A stretch of 64,000 nucleotides of DNA from Oleispirillum sp963678075 (GCA_963678075.2 CAXXPK010000003.1:496001-560000), one strand, 5' to 3'. Positions 43,614-53,260 are shown, numbered from the stretch's first letter. Translations and numbers: made by a program. The notes: generated by a model not told the origin, from the sequence alone.

Positions 43614-44916
43614 TCCCCATGTTCTTGGCTGACCCAGATGCGGCTTTGAAGTCCTCCGGTTTGTGCTTGTTGCTGGAAATCGATCCGGAACGCTACCTTT
43701 TCCCGTTGCTGCGCAGTTGGCCGACCCCCAGCCGCACGATGGAAACCCTGCTGGTGCGCAAGCGGGGGGACGTGGTGCAGTTCGTGTCGCCGTTGCGGCA
43801 TCGTCCCGGTCCGGTGCTGGGGTTTCAGATTCCTCTGGGCGATCCCTATTTGCCCGCGGCGATGGCCCTGCGTGGCGAGGAAGGCGTGGTCGAAGCCAAC
43901 GAAGGCTTTTCGGCGTTGGTTGGTTATGACCGCGACGAATTGTTGGGGGTATCGACCCGTCGCTTCTACCAGCCCGCCGCCGACTACGTGCGTGTCGGCA
44001 GGGGGCCTTCGCGCAGTTGTCGGAGACGGGAAAGGCCGGGGTCGAGGTCTCCAGGAAGAGCAAGAATGGCGTCGTCATCGACGTCATCCTGAAACGCCGC
44101 TCCGGTTGATCCCAACGACCCAACGGGTGATGTCAGCTTCACCATTACCGACATCACCGCGCGCAAGCGGCAGGAAAGGCAATTGCAGCGTCGGACCGCC
44201 GAACTGGAACGCAGCAACAAGGAATTGGCGACCTTCGCCTATGTCGCGTCGCACGACCTGCGTTCCCCGCTGCGGGGAATCAGTCAGCTGTCGGAATGGA
44301 TCGTCGAGGACCTGCCGGAGCCGCCGACCGAAGAAATCGCCAATCATCTGCGCCTGCTGAAAAGCCGCATCACGCGGATGGAGGGATTGCTGGACGCTTT
44401 GCTGGCCTATTCGCGGGTTGGTCGCATCGAAGGCGACATCGCGGAGGTGGCGGCGGACGAACTGTGCCGCGAGGCCTTCGACCTGTCATCGCCGCCGCCC
44501 GGTTTTTCCCTGCATCTGGAGGGGGAAATGCCCCGCTTCGCGACGCTGGTCACGCCGTTCACCCAGGTGTTGCGCAATCTGATTGGCAACGCCGTGAAGC
44601 ATCACGACCGTACCGACGGTCGCATTACGATTTCGGGCGGTGGGACGGCGATGTTTTCGTGTTCTCGGTCGCCGATGACGGGCCGGGGATTCCGCCGGAA
44701 TTTCACGAGCGGGTGTTTGGTCTGTTCCAAACCCTGAAACCTCGCGACGAGGTCGAAGGTAGCGGCACGGGGCTCGCCCTGGTGCGAAAGATCGTCGAGC
44801 TTTACGGCGGCACCATCTCCGTCCAGTCCGATGGCAAAAGCGGGACGGCTTTCACGTTTACATGGCCAGACCAAGCCAAGCTGAAGGAGGTTCTCGATGC
44901 CAGAAGTTATACCTGA
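43607..44916 (+). pseudogene. PAS sensor histidine kinase remnant, N-truncated, deleted, three frameshifts
   Basis: Begins inside an extracytoplasmic sensing domain (VVIPMFLADPDAA, LLRSWPTPSRTMETLLVR). It then jumps from ALRGEEG to a PAS start (VEANEGFSALVGYDRDEL), so the rest of the sensor domain and the membrane helix are gone. Frame changes near 44000, 44105 and 44640 interrupt the PAS tail, the kinase and the ATPase region. The kinase pieces are clear: H-box FAYVASHDLRSPLRG, N-box NLIGNAVKHH, then VADDGPGIP and GSGTGLALVRKIVELYGG. Not functional as read. The partner response regulator follows with a 20-base overlap. Confidence 0.85.
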
Positions 44917-45331
44917 AGCCAGGGCTGTGACCCTGTTCCTGATCGAGGACGACGACATCGATGCGGTGGGGGTGGCGCGCGCTCTGAAACGCAGGCGGAT
45001 CGCCAACCCGATGGTGCGCGCCCGCGATGGGGTCGAGGCGCTGGAACTTATGCGCGCCGGCAAGGTGCCGCGCCCGTATTTGATTCTGCTGGACTTCAAC
45101 ATGCCGCGGATGGGCGGGCTGGAATTCATCCAGACCCTGCGAGATGAGCCTGGGTTGAGCGATTCCGTGGTGTTCGTGCTGACCACCTCGAAATCCGACG
45201 AGGATATGACCGCCGCCTATCGTTCGCATATTGCCGGGCACATCGTGAAAAGCGAGATCGGTAACAGTTTTTACGATCTTGTGCAGATGTTGGATGCCTA
45301 TTGGCAGATCGTCGAACTGCCGAAGGGATGA
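44897..45331 (+). CDS. Single-domain response regulator (Rcp1/CheY-like)
   Basis: 144 residues, receiver domain only. Acidic pocket EDDD near residue 17, phosphoacceptor Asp in LLDFNMPRMGGLEF, conserved Thr/Ser in FVLTTSKSDED and Lys in HIVKSE. These features are typical of Rcp1-type regulators that pair with PAS or phytochrome-like kinases. It overlaps the end of the kinase remnant, now its broken partner. Intact, so it may be orphaned. Confidence 0.88.
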   Translation: MPEVIPEARAVTLFLIEDDDIDAVGVARALKRRRIANPMVRARDGVEALELMRAGKVPRPYLILLDFNMPRMGGLEFIQTLRDEPGLSDSVVFVLTTSKSDEDMTAAYRSHIAGHIVKSEIGNSFYDLVQMLDAYWQIVELPKG

Positions 45332-45334
45332 GCG

Positions 45335-47269
45335 GTGGAGGGTCAGGTGGCAAGCCCGCCCGTGAATGAAACGGTATCGTTCGATGAGGACCGGATGCGG
45401 CCAAACCCCGGCGTCCCGGAAGAGATGCATTTGCTGGTCGTGGCCGGCGCGGGTCTGACCTCCCTGCGTTCGGTTTCCGGAAATCTTCTGACCGTGTCGC
45501 AGTCCAGTCAGCGCATGGGCCAGATTTATGCGTTGGAATCCGACATCCTGAACTTTCAAGCGTTGATGACGGTTTATCTGCAGCACGGCAGCCTGTTTAT
45601 CCTGGACGAGGTCAACAAGGCCCTGACCGATGCCAAAAAGTCCGCTGATGCCTTAAGCAACAGCGACGACCCCAAGGTCAAGGCCTCGGGCGCGGCGATC
45701 GCCAAGCACATCGGGGCGCTGAACGGGATGGCCACGACTTCCGAGGATCTGTTCGGCAAGTACAACATCGCGCTCAGTTCCGGCGTTAAAAGTTCCTCGC
45801 GCACCATCCATCAGGTTTTGAATCAGGTCGGACAAACCGCTTCCGACATGAACGACGCGGTCGGCGAGGCCCTGGCCAGTTCCGCCCAGAAAGACATGAT
45901 GACGGCGGAGATCCGTGCCGGGGAGTTCTTCACCACTCCCGCCAAGTGGGCGCGCACCAACACCGAAAAGGCGCTGGAGACGTTCGTTTCCTCGGTCAGT
46001 TTGTTGAAGGCGCAGACCAAGGGCCGCCATGGCGAGTCGACGCAAAAGCCGGAAACCGCCGCCGCCGCTTACGTGAAAAGTTTCGCGACGGCCGCGGACA
46101 TCGCGTTGAGCGTGAGCGAGATCGCGACCAAGAAAGTTCCCGCGGAAATCCGTGCCGCGCAAAAGGTGATGGCGGAATCGATTTCCGGCCAGAAAGAGGG
46201 CATGAAGTGGATTGACGAGGAATCGCAGGCCAGCGCCACGCGCAATATGCACGTGATGGTCTGGTCCACGGTCGTTGCTCTGCTGGCCGGGATCTCGATC
46301 GCCTGGGTGGTCGGTCGCGGCATCGTTTTGCCGGTGAAGCGGGTGACCGAAGCCACGACACGGCTGGCCGAGGGCGATCTGACGCTCGAGGTGACCGAGA
46401 CCGAGCGTTCCGACGAAGTCGGCGCCATGGCGCGCGCCTTGAAGGTCTTCCAGACCAATTTGTTGGAATCCAAGGAGCGTGAGGAGAAGTCCAAGGAAAC
46501 CCTGGAGGCCGAGCGTCGGCGCGTGCTGCGGGAATTGGCCGACAGCCTGGAAAAGGAAATCGTTGATGTGGTGCAGGCGGTGGGACACGCCGCGTCCGGC
46601 ATGAAGGAAAGCTCCAACACGATGTCCGAGGCGGCGATCCAGACCTCGGAACAGGCGACGATCGTCGCCGGGGCCGCGACCCGGGCGTCGCAGAACGTCG
46701 CCGCGGCGTCCGAGGGGTTTTACAACGCGATCGCCGAAATCGCGCGGCAGGTGGCGCATTCCTCCGACGTGGCGCGACAGGCCAGTGCCCGGGCCGAGGA
46801 AATCCAGGCCAAGGTCACCGCGCTGAACGCGACGGCCGAGCAAATCGGTACCGTCGTTGAACTGATCAACGGCATCGCGGCGCAGACCAACCTGCTGGCC
46901 CTGAATGCCACGATCGAGGCGGCGCGCGCCGGCGACGCGGGCAAGGGCTTCGCGGTGGTGGCGGGCGAGGTCGAGGATCTGGCGACCCAGACCGCCAAGG
47001 CCACCGAGGAAATCGGCGATCGCATTCGTGCCATTCAGCACGAGACCCTGGATGCGGTCGATGCCATCGCCGGGATCGCCCGCAACGTGCAGGAAGCCTC
47101 GAACGGCACCGCCGAGGTCACCGGCGGCATCGAGACCGTCAGCGTCGTCGCCGAGCAGACGGGGCGGGTCTCGAAGGACGTGCTGGGGGCGGCGGACGAG
47201 GTCGAGGAACGCGCCGACCAGTTGCGCGGTATCGTCAATCAGTTCCTTAGCCGCATCCGCAGCGCCTGA
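45335..47269 (+). CDS. Methyl-accepting chemotaxis protein lacking its first membrane helix
   Basis: 644 residues from GTG 45335; ATG 45425 is an alternative. The sensory part begins abruptly (MHLLVVAGAGLTSLRSVSG), so most of the first transmembrane helix is missing and replaced by an unrelated 30-residue leader. A second helix (VMVWSTVVALLAGISIAWVV), HAMP, and the signalling hairpin NLLALNATIEAARAGDAG and GFAVVAGEVEDLATQTAKA are present. In the descending arm, DAIAGIARNVQEASNG looks shortened by about 25-30 residues relative to similar receptors. Topology without the first helix would be altered, so function is doubtful despite the open frame. Confidence 0.82.
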   Translation: MEGQVASPPVNETVSFDEDRMRPNPGVPEEMHLLVVAGAGLTSLRSVSGNLLTVSQSSQRMGQIYALESDILNFQALMTVYLQHGSLFILDEVNKALTDAKKSADALSNSDDPKVKASGAAIAKHIGALNGMATTSEDLFGKYNIALSSGVKSSSRTIHQVLNQVGQTASDMNDAVGEALASSAQKDMMTAEIRAGEFFTTPAKWARTNTEKALETFVSSVSLLKAQTKGRHGESTQKPETAAAAYVKSFATAADIALSVSEIATKKVPAEIRAAQKVMAESISGQKEGMKWIDEESQASATRNMHVMVWSTVVALLAGISIAWVVGRGIVLPVKRVTEATTRLAEGDLTLEVTETERSDEVGAMARALKVFQTNLLESKEREEKSKETLEAERRRVLRELADSLEKEIVDVVQAVGHAASGMKESSNTMSEAAIQTSEQATIVAGAATRASQNVAAASEGFYNAIAEIARQVAHSSDVARQASARAEEIQAKVTALNATAEQIGTVVELINGIAAQTNLLALNATIEAARAGDAGKGFAVVAGEVEDLATQTAKATEEIGDRIRAIQHETLDAVDAIAGIARNVQEASNGTAEVTGGIETVSVVAEQTGRVSKDVLGAADEVEERADQLRGIVNQFLSRIRSA

Positions 47270-47310
47270 TCCGGCGTGCGGAGGGGGACTCCGCATTGTT
47301 GTTGCCATGA

Positions 47311-47350
47311 CGAAACGAGGGCCTGCGATCGTAGTCGCAGGCCCTTTCGT
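47311..47350. terminator. Bidirectional terminator after the chemoreceptor
   Basis: Stem GGGCCTGCGA (47319-47328) with TCGCAGGCCC (47335-47344), flanked by AAACGA and TTTCGT. It lies between two converging genes. Confidence 0.85.
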
Positions 47351-47370
47351 TCGTCCGGGGAAGGGGGGGC

Positions 47371-48333
47371 TCAGGCCGCTGCCGGATGCGCCACCCACAG
47401 GAAGCGGGTCTTTACGTGCGGCGGCAAGCGCCGCACCATACGGACCATCGTCGCGATCAGCAGCAGCGACAGGGCCAGACGCAGCCACAACACCACCGAC
47501 AGGTGGCCGCCGATCAGAAGGATCAGCAGGGTATCCTCGACCAGCGGGTGGCAGACGCCCATGAACGACAGGGCACAGAACACGTCCTCCGGTCCCAGTT
47601 CGCCCTTGCGCACATCCTGAATGATGATGCCCTATCCGTAGGACATGCCCAGGGTCATGCCGATCATGGTGATGGTGGAGGCCTTGGGGCCGATCCCGAT
47701 CAGGCGCATCATCGGTTCCAGCGCCCGGCTGATCGCCTGCAGGATGCCCGGGCGGCGCAGCACCCTCATCGCCAGCAGCATGGAAAAGATCACCAAGCTG
47801 ATCGAAACCAGTTTCTTAGCCTCGCCGATCGCCCAGGCGGTCAGGCTGGCGCTTGCCGCCGGGTCGTCGAAGGGCAGGGGGATCGCGGCGGCTTCTTGCA
47901 GTGATCCGGTGGCCGAGGTAACGGCATGATAAATGATGCCGAAAAGAAGGGCGGTTCCCAACCGGATCGCCGCCTGCGCGAGGAAACGCGCACCGCACTT
48001 ACGGGCGATGCCGCCTTCAACCGGCAGGGAATGCGCGATCAGCATCATCGTACCCAGGGTTGTCACCTGCGCGGCGGATAACGGGGTGGTTCCTCCCTGG
48101 GCGAGTTGCAGGAAGACGATGATCCCGGAATAGACGTTGTTGATCAGGGCGGCGGCCCACGCCAGTCCCATTTCGGCGGGCAGTCCGACCATGTTCATCA
48201 ATGGTTTCAGGGGCAATGCGACGTACCGGATCAGGTCCATTTCCTGCAGGATCTTCACCAGAACGATCACCGGAACCATGATGACGTAAAGGTCGCGGGA
48301 GACCTTAAGGGCATCCTGCGCAGATTCGCTCAT
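47371..48333 (-). pseudogene. Nucleoside-recognition-domain membrane protein with in-frame amber codon
   Basis: Polytopic inner-membrane protein of the Gate/nucleoside-recognition family. ATG 48333 opens MSESAQDALKVSRDLYVIMV. Two Gate-like halves are seen, the first with PAEMGLAWAAALINNVYSG, the second with IGPKASTITMIGMTLGMSYG. A TAG at 47632-47634 follows SYG; the same frame goes on with GIIIQDVRKGELGPEDVF to a natural end at 47371. TGG to TAG is the likely change. The product would lose its last 80-odd residues including two helices. Confidence 0.82.
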
Positions 48334-48481
48334 GGCGGAGACGACGGACCGCGTGATCGACACAATGAGGCACTGTTCCTGGCTGGACGCGATAAAGGTA
48401 AAGGATTTACGCCTTGGCGCCGTGCGGCGCAAGGAGATTCCCACGAGGTTCGAGGGCGGCCGGGATGTCGGCGATCAACGA

Positions 48482-48787
48482 TCAACGATCATCGGGTTTG
48501 GCCGGGGACAGATGCGCGAACCGCGCCGCTGGTCGTCGCAGCGGTCGGGGCGGAGAAAACTCGGCGGTGTCGGAGCCGTGCGGCGCCACCAGCGGCGCAT
48601 CGGCGGCGCCTTTGCCGGAGGGGGCGGCAAGCCCCATCTCGCGCAGCAGAACCTCCATCGGCACGAAGCCGGAAGAACCGGGCAGGCGTGGCGGCGCGGC
48701 CCAAGCGTTGGGCTGCGCGGCGCGGACGGTCGGGCGCGGATGCGTCGCCGCAAGATCGAAGGTCTTGTTCGGGGGGGGACCGGCCAT
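48482..48787 (-). CDS. Hypothetical protein, 101 aa
   Basis: Supported mainly by an excellent ribosome site (GGGAGG six bases before ATG 48787). The product is proline- and alanine-rich with a short hydrophobic-charged segment in the middle (GFVPMEVLLREMGLAAP). No family recognised. Same strand and 86 bases downstream of the exported protein gene, so possibly one unit. Confidence 0.5.
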   Translation of the reverse strand: MAGPPPNKTFDLAATHPRPTVRAAQPNAWAAPPRLPGSSGFVPMEVLLREMGLAAPSGKGAADAPLVAPHGSDTAEFSPPRPLRRPAARFAHLSPAKPDDR

Positions 48788-48873
48788 CACGAGCCTCCCT
48801 GCTCTGACCGTCGAGGGGGTCCCACGACGACAAGGGTCAACCTCATCATGACTCGATGTTCTCCGGCAAGACC

Positions 48874-50256
48874 TCAGCGCGTGGACGCCGAATCGTCCTT
48901 TGCCGCCAAGGGTGCGCCCAGGATGGCGATCTCGTCCAACAGGCCGTTCCAGCTGTCGCGGAGGCCGACTCGCAGGGCCCATTCGCCGGGTGAGGTGCCG
49001 CGAAGTCGGGCGTCGGCGGTGGAAAATGGGGCCTGGGTCTTCTGCCGGGTCATCAACAGAACCCGTCCTTCGCTGTCGGTTGCGGAGTAAGCCGCTGATG
49101 TCTCGGCTATTCCCTTGCCGGGCGCGGTTTTCTTCAAATGCATGGATGGGGAATCGATGCGCAGGCGCGAGGGGGTGCCGGTGGCGTTCCAACTGGAGGC
49201 CAGGGGTTGGCCCGGTCGGTTCCAGGCGCGCAGGCGGGCCAGCGCTCCGCCGTCGCCGGGGGTGGCTCCGGCGTCGATTCCCTCCAGGCGGAAGGGCCGG
49301 TGGTGGCGGGCGGCAACGGCCCGCAGGCGTTTGTTTTCCGCCACCGCCGCGCCCAACTCCGGCGCGGTGCGTTGCACGGCGGATTGGGTCGCGGTGGCCA
49401 GCGCGGCATCGATTGGCGAAAGGCCGGAAAGAAGGGCGGTGCGGCGGTCGATCCGGGCGGTACCGGCGACGTCGCTTTGCCACACGATACCGCCGTTGGC
49501 ATCGTACGCCGTCAGGGACAAGCGGGCTTCTCCGCCGACCGTCTCCGCCATGGGCGGCGTGGTTTCGCGGAAGGACACGGCGGTGACCCGCAACTCCAGC
49601 GGCTCCGCCGTGGCGGCGCGCGACATCGGGGCCTGGATTTCCAGTGCCGCGCGGATGCGTTCGGCGAAGTCGGCGGTACGTTCCGGAGTTTCCAGCGACC
49701 GGTCGAGGACGATGCGGTCGATGCGCGCGTCGGGCAGGGCGTCGAATGTGGTGGCGATCCGCCAGAATTGGCGACCGAAGGCGTCCAGGTTCAGGGTGAA
49801 GGCGCGGTAGCGGGCGGCGCGTTGCGTCGATTGCTGCAGGGGGATGGATTCGCGCACCGTCACCCGAGATTCGGTGGTGATACGGTCGTTGAACAGCACG
49901 CGGCCTTGGGTGTTGCGGACACGATAAAGAATCGATGCGCGACCGATGCCCTCTCCATCGGGGGTCACCGTCGCGGCGGTTTCGACATCGCGCAGGTCGA
50001 TGATGACGTGCTCCGCCGCGCCGTTGCGGAATAGGCCGCTCGCCTGCAATTGTCGCCGCGCCATGTCGCGAATCGTTTCGACCACCGCCTCGCGGCGATC
50101 GTCGCGGCTGAAGGTTACATCCTCCAGGCGGAACGGCAGGGCGGCGCCGGGGAAGAGCCAGGTCTCGAAGGCGGCGTTCGCGGGGGCTGAGGCGCAGATC
50201 GCCGCCATCAGGATCAGGGCGGCGCGGGATGGAAACTTCAGCGGGGAAGAAGACAA
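48874..50256 (-). CDS. Exported hypothetical protein, 460 aa
   Basis: N-terminal Sec signal peptide (AALILMAAICASAPANA, cleavage before AFETW), no lipobox. The mature part has beta-rich stretches such as PFRLEDVTFSRDDRREAV, VIIDLRDVETAATVTP and SLTAYDANGGIVWQSDV, which suggest two or more repeated beta domains in the periplasm or outer membrane. No catalytic motif or family recognised. One open frame; the antisense frames over it are shadows. Confidence 0.65.
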   Translation of the reverse strand: MSSSPLKFPSRAALILMAAICASAPANAAFETWLFPGAALPFRLEDVTFSRDDRREAVVETIRDMARRQLQASGLFRNGAAEHVIIDLRDVETAATVTPDGEGIGRASILYRVRNTQGRVLFNDRITTESRVTVRESIPLQQSTQRAARYRAFTLNLDAFGRQFWRIATTFDALPDARIDRIVLDRSLETPERTADFAERIRAALEIQAPMSRAATAEPLELRVTAVSFRETTPPMAETVGGEARLSLTAYDANGGIVWQSDVAGTARIDRRTALLSGLSPIDAALATATQSAVQRTAPELGAAVAENKRLRAVAARHHRPFRLEGIDAGATPGDGGALARLRAWNRPGQPLASSWNATGTPSRLRIDSPSMHLKKTAPGKGIAETSAAYSATDSEGRVLLMTRQKTQAPFSTADARLRGTSPGEWALRVGLRDSWNGLLDEIAILGAPLAAKDDSASTR

Positions 50257-50271
50257 CGCGGGTCCGATCGA

Positions 50272-50640
50272 TCAGATGCCGAACAGTTTGTTCAGGGTGA
50301 GGATGCGATGGACGGCGCGCACGGTTTCCATCGGCAGAACGATCTCGGCGCCGGGGTTCAACTGCTCCAGCAGCAGGGTGTGGTCGGTCTTGCGCAGCAG
50401 GCGCTTGCAGTAAGCATAAACCGTGCCGTCGTCGGCGTCCATGGTTTGCACCACGACATAGTCGCCGATCCGGGCCGGGCGGCGTTCGCTGACATAGACC
50501 AGTTCGCCTTCCTCGAAGCGGGGGGACATGCTGTTGCCGACCACGTACAGGGCATAGATGTCCCGCGCCTCGCCGATGCCGGGGGGGCGTCGCACGAAGT
50601 CGATGGGGCTGGCTTCGACCGGCGAAATGTTGGAAGGCCG
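50272..50640 (-). pseudogene. S24/LexA-like repressor peptidase domain, N-terminus lost
   Basis: The C-terminal S24 domain is clear: YALYVVGNSMSPRFEEGELVYV carries the nucleophilic Ser in GNSMSP, and YCKRLLRKTDHTLLLEQLNP carries the general-base Lys. The N-terminal helix-turn-helix present in such repressors is absent. In-frame sequence upstream (SPVEASPIDFVRRPPG) is family-like but then ends in the coding start of a gene on the opposite strand. A deletion probably joined two divergent genes and removed both N-termini. Confidence 0.78.
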
Positions 50641-51150
50641 GGCGCATAAGCTGAGCGCGCTCTACGTGCAGAAGACCAAGGCGATCCTGTCCGCCGCCGA
50701 CGAGGCCGAGGCGCGCGCCAAGGACCTGGAAAGTCAGAAGGCGGATGTCGAAACCGATATGTTCCTGAAGGACGCGGTGCAGGTGATCGAACGCCTGCAG
50801 GCGGTATCCGTCGATATCACGCGGGCCTTCCAGCCGACCATCGAGGAAGATCTGTGGAAGCGGTATCACCGTGGCGACCAGGGGGCGTTCCTGCGTCACC
50901 TGTCGCGGTCCCTGACCAAATCGTAGATGCAGGAGATCAAGGATCGCCTTCGGGGCGGAGTCCGAGTTCCGTGGCTTCGTCACTCGCTATCTGTCGGAGT
51001 TCGAGGCCCTGACCGCGCGGGCGCGGCGCTCCGATCGTTCCGATGTCCTGATCGCGGTTCTGACCGGGTCGGACATCGGTCGCGTTTACATGATCCTGGC
51101 CAAGGCCCTGGGGCGGGTGGAACAGATCGGACTTTCCGATAAGGCGCATA
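50627..51150 (+). pseudogene. Helical cytoplasmic protein remnant, amber codon and frameshift
   Basis: Function unknown. Reads AHKLSALYVQKTKAILSA, a coiled-coil stretch (EAEARAKDLESQKADVE), then RAFQPTIEEDLWKRYHRGD. A TAG at 50924-50926 follows LTKS and precedes MQEIKDR. About six codons later the frame changes to SEFRGFVTRYLSEFEALT and SDIGRVYMILAKALG. Beyond about 51120 the sequence is AT-rich and probably non-coding, the promoter region of the next gene. No family recognised. Confidence 0.6.
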
Positions 51151-51358
51151 TCCGCGCCCGGATATCAACCGTGGTGACCGGCGCGAGGCGGCAAGACTTC
51201 GCACCGGTTAATTTTTACGAAAAAGTTCCCTACGCTTGTGGCTTAATTTTAAATTTCTTCATATTTCAGTTGACGCCGGACAGGAAAGCCCCAGCATTCG
51301 CCCGGGGCAACCCGACCAAAGATTTAACAATACCGCCTGCTGGGCAGTCACAGAGGGA

Positions 51359-52336
51359 ATGATGTTCGAATTTGATGTGGACCGGAGCACGCGTCTCCAA
51401 TTCCTGCGCATCGATAATCGCTCGGTCGCGGCGCTGCGCGAGGCGTGGCCGGTGGTGCGCCCCAAGTTGCGTGCGATTCTGGATGAATTTTATACGCACC
51501 TGCAGGGGGTTCCTGCCCTCAAGCGGTTGGTTGCCGGAGACGGCGTGGTCGAACGCCTGAAGGCGACGCAGGGCGCCCATCGGGAACGTTTGTTCAAGGG
51601 CGATTTCGACGACGCCTTCATGAAGGGGGTGATGGCGGTCGGCCATGCGCATGCCCGCATCGGGCTGGAGCCGCGCTGGTACATTGGCGGCTATTCCCTG
51701 GTGTTGACCCGTCTGATTGCGGAAATCAACCAAGCCTTCAAGCGCTGCGCCGAAAAGCGGGGGGATCTGGTTTCTGCGGTGACCAAGGCGGTGTTCCTGG
51801 ACATGGACCTGTCGATTTCGGTCTACCAGGAATTGGTGAAGATCCAGCTGCAGGAGCGCGAGCACAAGCTGGAAGAGATGATCGTCACCTTCGACGGTCA
51901 TGTCAGCCAGCCGCGCAGCGTCGAGGCGGCGCGCGCCGGCGAGGCGGGCAAGGTCAAGAACCTGGCCAATCAGACGGCGCGGGCGACCGAGGATATTTCG
52001 TCCCAGATCGCCAGCATCTATGCCGCGACCGAACAGACCGGGGATGCGATTCGCAATATCGTCGGCACCATCAACCAACCGGGCGAGGACACCACGGCGA
52101 TCTCGGCGGCGATCGAGGAACAGTCCGCCACCACCCGCGAGATCGCCCGCAACGTCGCCGAGGCGGCACAGGGCACGCAAGAGGTCTCCAGCAATATCGT
52201 GATGGTCAGCAGCAACGCCGACCGCACCGGCTCCCTGTCCGAGGAATCGCGTCAGGCGGTGATGCGGTTGTCGGCGACCGCGCGGACCATGCAAGAGGAA
52301 ATCGAGCGCTTCCTCGAGGACGTGCGGGCGGCTTGA
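51359..52336 (+). CDS. Globin-coupled chemoreceptor with deleted signalling hairpin
   Basis: Soluble haem-based sensor, 325 residues from ATG 51359 (GAGGGA upstream). Residues 1-165 form a protoglobin domain with the proximal histidine in VGHAHARIGLEPRWYIGGY (His96 or His98), so it should bind O2 or NO. The chemotaxis part is defective. After TFDGHVSQ the first long helix is missing and the sequence resumes at VEAARAGEAGK, which then skips the invariant GFAVVA-type segment to VKNLANQTARATEDIS. The hairpin tip that contacts CheA and CheW is therefore gone, while the later helix remains (IEEQSATTREIARNVAEAA). Open frame, but no signalling expected. Confidence 0.85.
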   Translation: MMFEFDVDRSTRLQFLRIDNRSVAALREAWPVVRPKLRAILDEFYTHLQGVPALKRLVAGDGVVERLKATQGAHRERLFKGDFDDAFMKGVMAVGHAHARIGLEPRWYIGGYSLVLTRLIAEINQAFKRCAEKRGDLVSAVTKAVFLDMDLSISVYQELVKIQLQEREHKLEEMIVTFDGHVSQPRSVEAARAGEAGKVKNLANQTARATEDISSQIASIYAATEQTGDAIRNIVGTINQPGEDTTAISAAIEEQSATTREIARNVAEAAQGTQEVSSNIVMVSSNADRTGSLSEESRQAVMRLSATARTMQEEIERFLEDVRAA

Positions 52337-52349
52337 CGACGCTTTGAAA

Positions 52350-52391
52350 ACAAACCGCCCGGCATTCCGTTACGCGTGCCGGGCGGTTTGT
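52350..52391. terminator. Bidirectional terminator between globin receptor and FAH-family gene
   Basis: Perfect 15-bp stem: 52350-52364 (ACAAACCGCCCGGCA) with 52377-52391, an A-run before and T-rich end. Serves two converging genes. Confidence 0.9.
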
Positions 52392-52407
52392 CGTTGGGGC
52401 GGAAGGG

Positions 52408-53244
52408 TCAGGGCTCGACCACGGTCTGCCGTTGCGACCCCAGGCCTTCGACCGTGACCTCGACCGTCTCGCCGGGTTTCAGGAACCGCTTGCGACCGAA
52501 ACCGACCCCAGCCGGGGTGCTGGTCAGGATGACGTCGCCTGGCAGCAGGCGCAGGAACTGGCTGAGGTAAGCGACCAGGAACCGCACCGGGAAGATCATC
52601 CGATCGGTGGCGCTGTCTTGCATTACCTCGCCATCGACCGACAGACGGATCGCCAGTTTCTGCGGGTCCGGGATCTCGTCGCGGGTCACCAGATAGGGGC
52701 CGAGCGGGCAGAAGCCGGGGGCCGATTTCCCCTTCGCCCATTGTCCCTGACGCTTGAACTGATGGTCGCGTTCCGAAACGTTGTTGGCCACCATGTAGTC
52801 CGCGACATGGGCGAAGGCCTCCGCCTCGGTCACGCGGTGGGCGGCGCTGCCGATCACCACCGCCAATTCCGCTTCCCAATCCAGGCGCTGCGATCCGGGG
52901 GGGGAATGGATCGGGTCGAAGGGACCGGACAGACTGCCGTTATGCTTGAAGAACAGGATCGGTTCCGGCGGCGGTTCGCCCTTGGTCTCGCGGGCGTGGT
53001 CGGCGTAGTTCAAGCCGATGCCGATGATGTTGCCGATCCCTGCGATCGGCGTACCCAGGCGCGGCGTTCCGGCGACTATGGGCAGGGTCGTGGGGTCGAT
53101 CGCGGCCAGACGCGCCAGTCCGGCGGGCGAGATTTCCGCCGCGCCGATCCCGGCGACAATGCCGGAAAGGTCGCGGATGTCTCGTTGCGCATCCAGAAGG
53201 CCGGGGTTTTCCTGGCCCGGGGGGGCGAAGCGCAGCAAGCGCAT
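52408..53244 (-). CDS. Fumarylacetoacetate hydrolase family protein
   Basis: 278 residues. The FAH fold has a short N-terminal domain and a C-terminal metal site. Motifs: IIGIGLNYADHARE, FFKHNGSLSGPFDPI, DWEAELAVVIG with acidic metal ligands, VANNVSERDHQ, TSTPAGVGFGRKRFLKPGE. Such enzymes cleave or decarboxylate 2-hydroxy-4-enoate or acylpyruvate compounds; the exact substrate is unknown. Intact; followed by the damaged usp gene upstream on the same strand. Confidence 0.9.
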   Translation of the reverse strand: MRLLRFAPPGQENPGLLDAQRDIRDLSGIVAGIGAAEISPAGLARLAAIDPTTLPIVAGTPRLGTPIAGIGNIIGIGLNYADHARETKGEPPPEPILFFKHNGSLSGPFDPIHSPPGSQRLDWEAELAVVIGSAAHRVTEAEAFAHVADYMVANNVSERDHQFKRQGQWAKGKSAPGFCPLGPYLVTRDEIPDPQKLAIRLSVDGEVMQDSATDRMIFPVRFLVAYLSQFLRLLPGDVILTSTPAGVGFGRKRFLKPGETVEVTVEGLGSQRQTVVEP

Positions 53245-53260
53245 GGGGGCTTTGTTCGTT

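Noticed and set aside
48482..50983. 833-codon open frame on the minus strand
   Set aside because: Only its last ~100 codons (from ATG 48787, with a good ribosome site) look like a gene; the rest is a shadow of the exported protein and neighbours.
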